DNA from: Tetrastigma voinierianum
Taxonomy: Eukaryota > Streptophyta > Magnoliopsida > Vitales > Vitaceae
Assembly (NCBI GenBank): GCA_016808115.1
Contig: JAEQBH010001508.1
Location: forward strand, 62,001 to 126,000
Reading direction: 5' to 3'
DNA length: 64,000 bases
Position 1 is the stretch's first letter. Each line of letters opens with the position of its first letter. This document shows positions 58,666 to 64,000 of this stretch, piece by piece. The notes below the pieces were generated by a model that was not told where the DNA came from, did not search any database, and saw only the letters and a list, made by a program, of their open reading frames with translations. A program made the position numbers and the translations under genes.

Positions 58666-60860
58666 CCTCTTGCTTTCTAGAAGGACGCCATTTGATTATG
58701 TAATGCTCATGCCACCTTTCAAAGGTGAATGATGTCTATGTTCTCAGATTTGGTGGAAGAGGCTATGACTTCTCGGTATATGGATCCAGTTTTGAGAAAT
58801 GCTTAGAAAATTTGGAAACGGTACTTTAGAGGTGCCAAGACAAGAATTTTGATTTGAATTGGGAAAATTTTCATTTCATGGTAATAGAGGGTATTGTCTT
58901 GGGAGCTAGGTTAGAAGTAGACCAAGCAAAATTTTCTATGATAAAAACTCTCTTGCCACCTACAACAGTTAAAGGGATAAGAGGTTTCCTAGGACATTTT
59001 GGATTTTACAGGAGATTTATAAAGGACTTCTCAAAAATCTCTAGGACATTATGCAGATTGTTTGAATTTGATTTTACAGCTCCCATCATGGCAACACCTG
59101 TCTTGTTAAACAAAGAGTTTGAAATCATGTGTGATGCTAGTAACTATGCAATGGGAGCATAATTGGGACAAAGAACTGAAAAGATATTCAGAGCCATATA
59201 CTATGCCATCAAAACCTTCAATGAGGCACAAGAGAATTACTCTACCACAGAAAAGGAGATGCTGGCAATGGTGTTTTCTTGTGAAAAATTCAAGCCTTAC
59301 ATATTGAGATCTCATGTTATCATACACACTGATCATGTTGTAATTAAATATCTAATGGCAAAGAAAGATGCCAAACCAAGATAGATTAGATGAGTATTGT
59401 TGCTGTAAGAGTTTGATTTAGAAATAAAAGACAAGAAGGGTAGTGATAATGTGATAGTTGATCACTTATCTAGATTAGAAAAGCCTACTGAAGAGGAAAA
59501 GAGAATTGAAATAGCAGAAAATTTTCCTGATGAGCAAATTTTTTCGCTTATCAACAAAGTACCCCCGTATAGTCGATATTGTGGAATTACTTAGCCCCAG
59601 AATGATATGATTCATTTCATTTATCAAAGAAAAAGAAAGTTGAGAACTGATAGCTGATTTTATATATGAGATGACCCACTACTTTTCAAAAGAGGAGTAG
59701 ATTTTATTATTAGGAGATGTGTACTAGATAAAGAACAAGGTAAAATTCTTGATAACTGTCATGTATCACCATATGGAGAACACTTTGCAAGAGATAGAAC
59801 AACACATAAAATTCTCCAATTAGGTTTTTATTGGCCTACTCTATTCAAAGACTTTTGAATGAGTGAAACATTGTGATAAATGTCAGAGACTGGACAACAT
59901 AAGTAGAAAAAATGAGATGCCCCTGCAAGGAATCCCGTGGAAAATTTTTGATGTAATGGGGATAGACTTCATGAGACCTTCCTATCCCCGTTTGAATCAA
60001 CAGATTCTAATCATGATTATGTATCCAAATTCGTGGAAGTAATAGCTTGGTCTCCGTAATACGCTGCACAGTGGTGAGGTTCATCAAAGAACACTGAGTG
60101 ACGGATGGTCTTAACAACATTATTGATGATAGCTACTTTAAACAAGTATTTGCAAATCACAGCACATACAAAATTAAGTATGTAATGGATCGCTTATCAA
60201 ATTCCTTAGTCAAATGGGCAAACCGAGATTTCCACAGGATAAAGATCATAGAGAAAACAAGAACTCAAGCAAAAGACCGGTCTATAAAGCTAGACGATGC
60301 ATTGTGGGCCAGAACCGCTTACAAAACTCCTATTGAATGTCCCCATACAGATCAGATAGAAGCCTTATCTCCCTAAACATGAATATAAAGTTAAGTAACA
60401 ACAAGAAATGAACAGATTTCCAAGTCACAAAGATGAGATTATCTAAATGAATGAATCAAGAGTTATAAACAAAGCTATGATAATGCTAGGATCTACAAGG
60501 ATAAGACAAAGAAGTAAATGATCATAAAATGGTGAGGAGAGAATCGTGCCAGAGAGCTAGTCGTTTTATACAATTCACTGGTCGCTTCAAGAAACTGAGT
60601 CCGTATGGAGGGCCCATACGAGCGTGGCACACCTTGGAGTATATCCACCAAACAATTTGAATGAGTTTAAAGTGAATGGTCAGAGATTAAAGCTTTAATA
60701 TTCGAAGGAACATAAATGGAAGATTAAAGGCTCCAGATGAAGATATGGCGATTTTTACCGGGAAGAAAGCATTTTGCAACAAATGTCTAGCTAAAGACAT
60801 AAAACATCGCATCACTAGAGGCAAACCCAAAGCACCTTTACTTTATGAGAGTTAACTTGA
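58666..60860 (+). pseudogene. Athila-type RT C-terminal part, RNase H and integrase
   Basis: Motifs in order: LARRTPF/GLCNAH.TFQR near 58670-58725; a VYG.SFEKCLENLE stretch; VEVDQAKFSMIKTL (about 58914); GIRGFLGHFGFYRRFIKDF (from 58975); RNase H start IMCDASNYAMGA (about 59127-59162), YSTTEKEMLAMVFSCEKF and IIHTDHVVIKYLM; integrase zinc-binding CHVSPYGEHFARDR..H and CDKCQR (near 59760-59890); core GIDFM (about 59962); then an open frame at 60098-60376 with KLDDALWARTAYKTPI; and EFKVNGQRLKL near 60668-60695. A deletion removed part of RT between CLENLE and the preceding block, and stops break every domain. The YVDD-type (FMDD) box is not visible. Confidence 0.9.
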
Positions 60861-63800
60861 TTTTGTTAAATTCAGGTGTTTGAAGTTTAGTTTTGTCACA
60901 TGACAAAGTGATTTTTCTAATAATGTTTAACTATTTAAGAGACTTACTGTACATTATTTCATACCATTATGGAAAGTTCTATATGGGAGTCTTTTTTTTC
61001 CCTAATTTTTATTATTTAAGAAGAAGTCAAAAAGTATTACAGCGTAAATGGAATAAAGATTCTTTGTCGTGCCTATATCTTAATATTTAATAATACCATC
61101 ATATCAATTAAACTAATGAAGAAATGAGATGTACCGTCATATTTGAATTATGTCTGCTGTTAGACATGTTCGCATGACTGAGTGGCTCAATGTGCAATCG
61201 ATACCGATTTGTATGTTAATTGGCTGAAATGTTAAATTTGCTATTTCCATGAAAATATAATGTATCACAAATTCATTTTTTCTTTCGCACAATATTTTTG
61301 CCTGCTGTTACAAAGTATGTTCTAGTCTTCACATATTTAGGAGAACTGGTTCTTATTACAAAGTATTTTATGTCAATATTATTTTACTTCACCAGATGAA
61401 ACTATGTCACACATTAAAAGCATAACGCAACATAAGTTAAAAAACTGGTACTAATTGTTTTGAATGTGAACATTTATTTCATGTCGCCACTATTGACTTT
61501 GTCAAAATCTGCAGTTTATAGTTAAGTAATAACAAATTTATTATCTGGTAACTGAAAGAACACAAACAATCATTGGGCCCATAAATAGAGAACCTCGTGT
61601 ACTTTGAAAAGGCTCACTTTCATAAACCATCAAACCATCATCATTACTAATTTATTTCTTCATCTGCACTTAAAACCAATCCCAAACTGCCTTCAACTGT
61701 GTTAGAACTGATTAATCGATCTCACACCCAATAACAATCACTAGATCAGATCTTGAAGATGGTGAAGGAACCTGGGAATAAGGAAGAAACATAAATGTGA
61801 GCTCCTCCATCACCAAAATAACCAAGGGTCCAAAAGACAAAGGCAGGAAGACAGCTAGAAACCCCAATAAGGAGGGAAGAGTATGACAAGAGGAAATAAG
61901 CAAGCCCATTCTTGAAAGCCCAGCCTGGGCAGAGACAAGAGAGGCAAAAAGCTCGAGCCCCATCCTGAATTTATCTCCCAGAGGTCAGAGAAACCCACAA
62001 GAAAGCCAACTAAGAGCTCAAGCACCAGAGGAACAAACATGAGGCTGATGGAGATTTTGAAAGTTGTTATAAGATGCAGTGACAGACAAATCAAGAAATC
62101 AACTAGTGAATCAGAGATGAGCACATGGGATTTAAAATCTAAAAGAAGAGATCAGAATTGGATATAATTCTAAACAAAGAGAGTGAAGAGTGAGGAAAAA
62201 TTAGAAACGAAAGAAAGATAATTTATAGCGGAACTCATGCGGTGAAAGTCACTTTTGTGACTGAACAAAAGACAAATTAATGTCAAGATAATGAAAGAGA
62301 GAAAGGATGCAATGGAGAAGAATATGTTGCAAAAGGCAGATGCCTTTGGATATTTATATAAAGAATATCATAAGGAATCAAGCTCCTCATTGAAAAGAGG
62401 GATAAGGATATGGAAGCAACCCTCAACTACAGGGGAAAATTATGGACAGAGAGCTTAGATATGGTCAATAACAATTTGATCAAGATACTCCCGTCAGCGT
62501 GAATTGAGGAGTCCAAACCCTCCTATTAGCAGAGACAGAATGATTCAGATAAGAAAACAATTTCCTCACTGGAGTGGTTTTCCTTCAACAAAAGAGGAAG
62601 GTATAAGGCTAGATGACCACAAGTCCAAATCGAATTCTCTCCTCTTCATGGTTATAGTTTGAACCAAGAATATGAACCTTCCCTAAGTATGATAGGAGAA
62701 AGAAATGACCTCGCCTCGTTTTTCATTCTTCTATCTTGTAATTAAATCCTTGTACATGAAACATAAATAAATAAAAATCAGTTGCAAAATTTTTGTCCAT
62801 TTTTCTTGCATTTTTCTTGTGTTCCGCTTCTTTTCATTGCTTGATCTTCAATAAATAAATAATGATGACTTTATAGTTTGTCTAGCTTTGCTGAATAAGG
62901 GAGAAATCAGTTTTCCTGAATATGTTTGCTGATGCAAGCTGTGGATTGTTTGGTGGAATTTGAATGATAGAGTAATCTGAGTTGTTTGTGGTTAAGGAGA
63001 GATTTTTCAATTGAATGGCTGGATTAATGTAAGCTTTTGAGTTGTGAAATAGCATAGCAACATGTCTAGAAACGAAACAAGAAATTGATAGATGAAATTG
63101 AGGTAGGATGAGATGAATTGAAAAAGGAAGTTGTAATGCTATCAATGAATAAGTTGAACTTCAAGACCCAAGAAGATTTAAATAAATGATGGAACAAATA
63201 AGACTTATAATTCTATTTTTATAAACAAAGCTTAGTTATCAGGAACTCAAAGCAATGCACATGGTCAAAAATAATTAAACAAATTATGCAGATTAGGGAT
63301 ATCTTCTGAGATCCATCACAATGACCCTCCAAAGTCCTAGAACTGCATGGGGAGCAATTAGTCAAGGCAAAATCCTAAGCAATACCACTACCAGAAATGA
63401 TAGGTTTCATTCTTGAAGTTTGAACCTTTCAAAGCTTACCCTTGTAATATGCCTAATCATATACCTTAGTTCTTGATTTGAGCCAAGAGCCAAATTCATC
63501 AACAACCAAAAAATGAAAATTCTAAATCCTTCCTTAAATCTAATCTTACAGTAAAGAACCTTTGTTTGCCCAGATCGCATGGCAAGTACATCAATAGTAG
63601 AATAGGACAAGTTTGGGGGAGTATTATTTTGAAATGTAAAGGAGGATAAGAATAAATGATAGGAAAGGAAAACTAATTGAGATGAGGAAGGAGGAAAAGA
63701 ATGAAGAAAATAAGGAAAATACAAAGTGATTATGTGAATGAGTTTGGTTCAGAGCCTTCCTCCCTTGAACAATTAAGTTCTTAAGGGTGTTTCAACACCT

Positions 63801-64000
63801 AGTACCCTAATGCCAACTAGTATGGGAGTTGCTAACCCAAAGTTCTCTAAGGGTGGTAGAAAGCTTAAAAAGACAAAACATTACACTGTTCCATAAGCCT
63901 TGATAGAAAATGAAAAGTAAAAAAAAAAAGGCTTATAATATGAGGAACTGAATTTATAGTCTGGAGGTGGTAAAGAAAAACACCACAATAGAGAGTATGC
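60861..64000. other. Sequence beyond the integrase end, no gene recognised
   Basis: Expected to hold the 3' untranslated region of the Athila-type element. No TGTCGCGACA-rich LTR is seen, so its 3' LTR is not in the window. A CATAAATAGAG word at 61580-61590 followed by a leader-like CATCATCATT stretch looks like a promoter, perhaps of another LTR. Poly(A)-signal-like AATAAATAAA lies near 62765. Minus-strand hydrophobic frames at 61712-62124 and other frames at 62882-63145 and 63407-63724 have no domain I know. Confidence 0.4.

Larger units (their letters stand above)
40785..60860 (+). mobile_element. Athila-type Ty3/gypsy element, interrupted by three later insertions
   Basis: A single element can be traced in order on the plus strand: LTR (40785-43440), primer site, gag (46560-48200), protease and linker (48200-48840), reverse transcriptase N part (49000-49410), middle part (55700-55891), then thumb, RNase H and integrase (58666-60860). 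It is split by an LTR at 43789, a composite insertion at 49411-55699 and a solo LTR at 55892-58665. Removing these leaves about 8.3 kb from the LTR to the integrase end. No 3' LTR is seen before 64000, so it either lies beyond the window or was lost. Confidence 0.85.

Noticed and set aside
61712..62124. Overlapping minus-strand frames encoding very hydrophobic peptides that look like membrane segments.
   Set aside because: They overlap each other in two frames, use T-rich sequence that gives Leu/Phe/Val by chance, and show no family motif.

Overview
The window looks like a repeat-rich stretch of a flowering-plant nuclear genome, probably a eudicot. It is AT-rich and has almost no long open reading frames. 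It is packed with plant transposon families: hAT, Mutator-like, Ty1/copia, an Athila-type Ty3/gypsy element and other Ty3/gypsy elements. The only host gene I can name is a small DUF761-family gene near 15.5-16.0 kb, and its frame is broken by five apparent one-base deletions. No rRNA, tRNA, CRISPR or organellar genes were seen. Family names come from remembered protein and LTR signatures, not from a search.

Layout. 0-5.6 kb: non-coding sequence with a Mutator-like non-autonomous element (1395-2955), an (AT)32 microsatellite and a possible small inverted-repeat element. 5.65-9.4 kb: minus-strand relic of a hAT transposase. 9.5-10.45 kb: an AT-rich tandem array with a monomer of about 167 bp. 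10.45-17.4 kb: the lowest-repeat part, holding the DUF761 gene. 17.4-21.8 kb: a decayed copia element with a duplicated gag segment and a 1,425-bp solo LTR inside its integrase. 22.2-26.0 kb: an Athila-type LTR on the minus strand with element sequence on both sides. 26.0-28.5 kb: another gypsy LTR with internal 189-bp tandem repeats. 30.8-36.7 kb: a second copy of the same LTR type as the solo LTR, then a second minus-strand Athila-type LTR with primer site and gag traces. 37-40.8 kb: the minus-strand 3' part of a second gypsy element whose integrase end is triplicated. 40.8-60.9 kb: a plus-strand Athila-type element that can be followed from its 5' LTR through primer-binding site, gag, protease, reverse transcriptase, RNase H and integrase. 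It is split by three later LTR insertions, one of which is itself an LTR inside an LTR. 60.9-64 kb: nothing recognised.

The most unusual signal is a family of Athila-type LTRs whose U3 (upstream of the TATA box) is filled with copies and decayed variants of the perfect palindrome TGTCGCGACA. It occurs in three separate LTRs and in one extra fragment. The leaders next to two of these LTRs carry three primer-binding-site-like copies instead of one. The window therefore reads as a set of nested insertions rather than a set of cooperating genes, and many boundaries are given only to within tens of bases.
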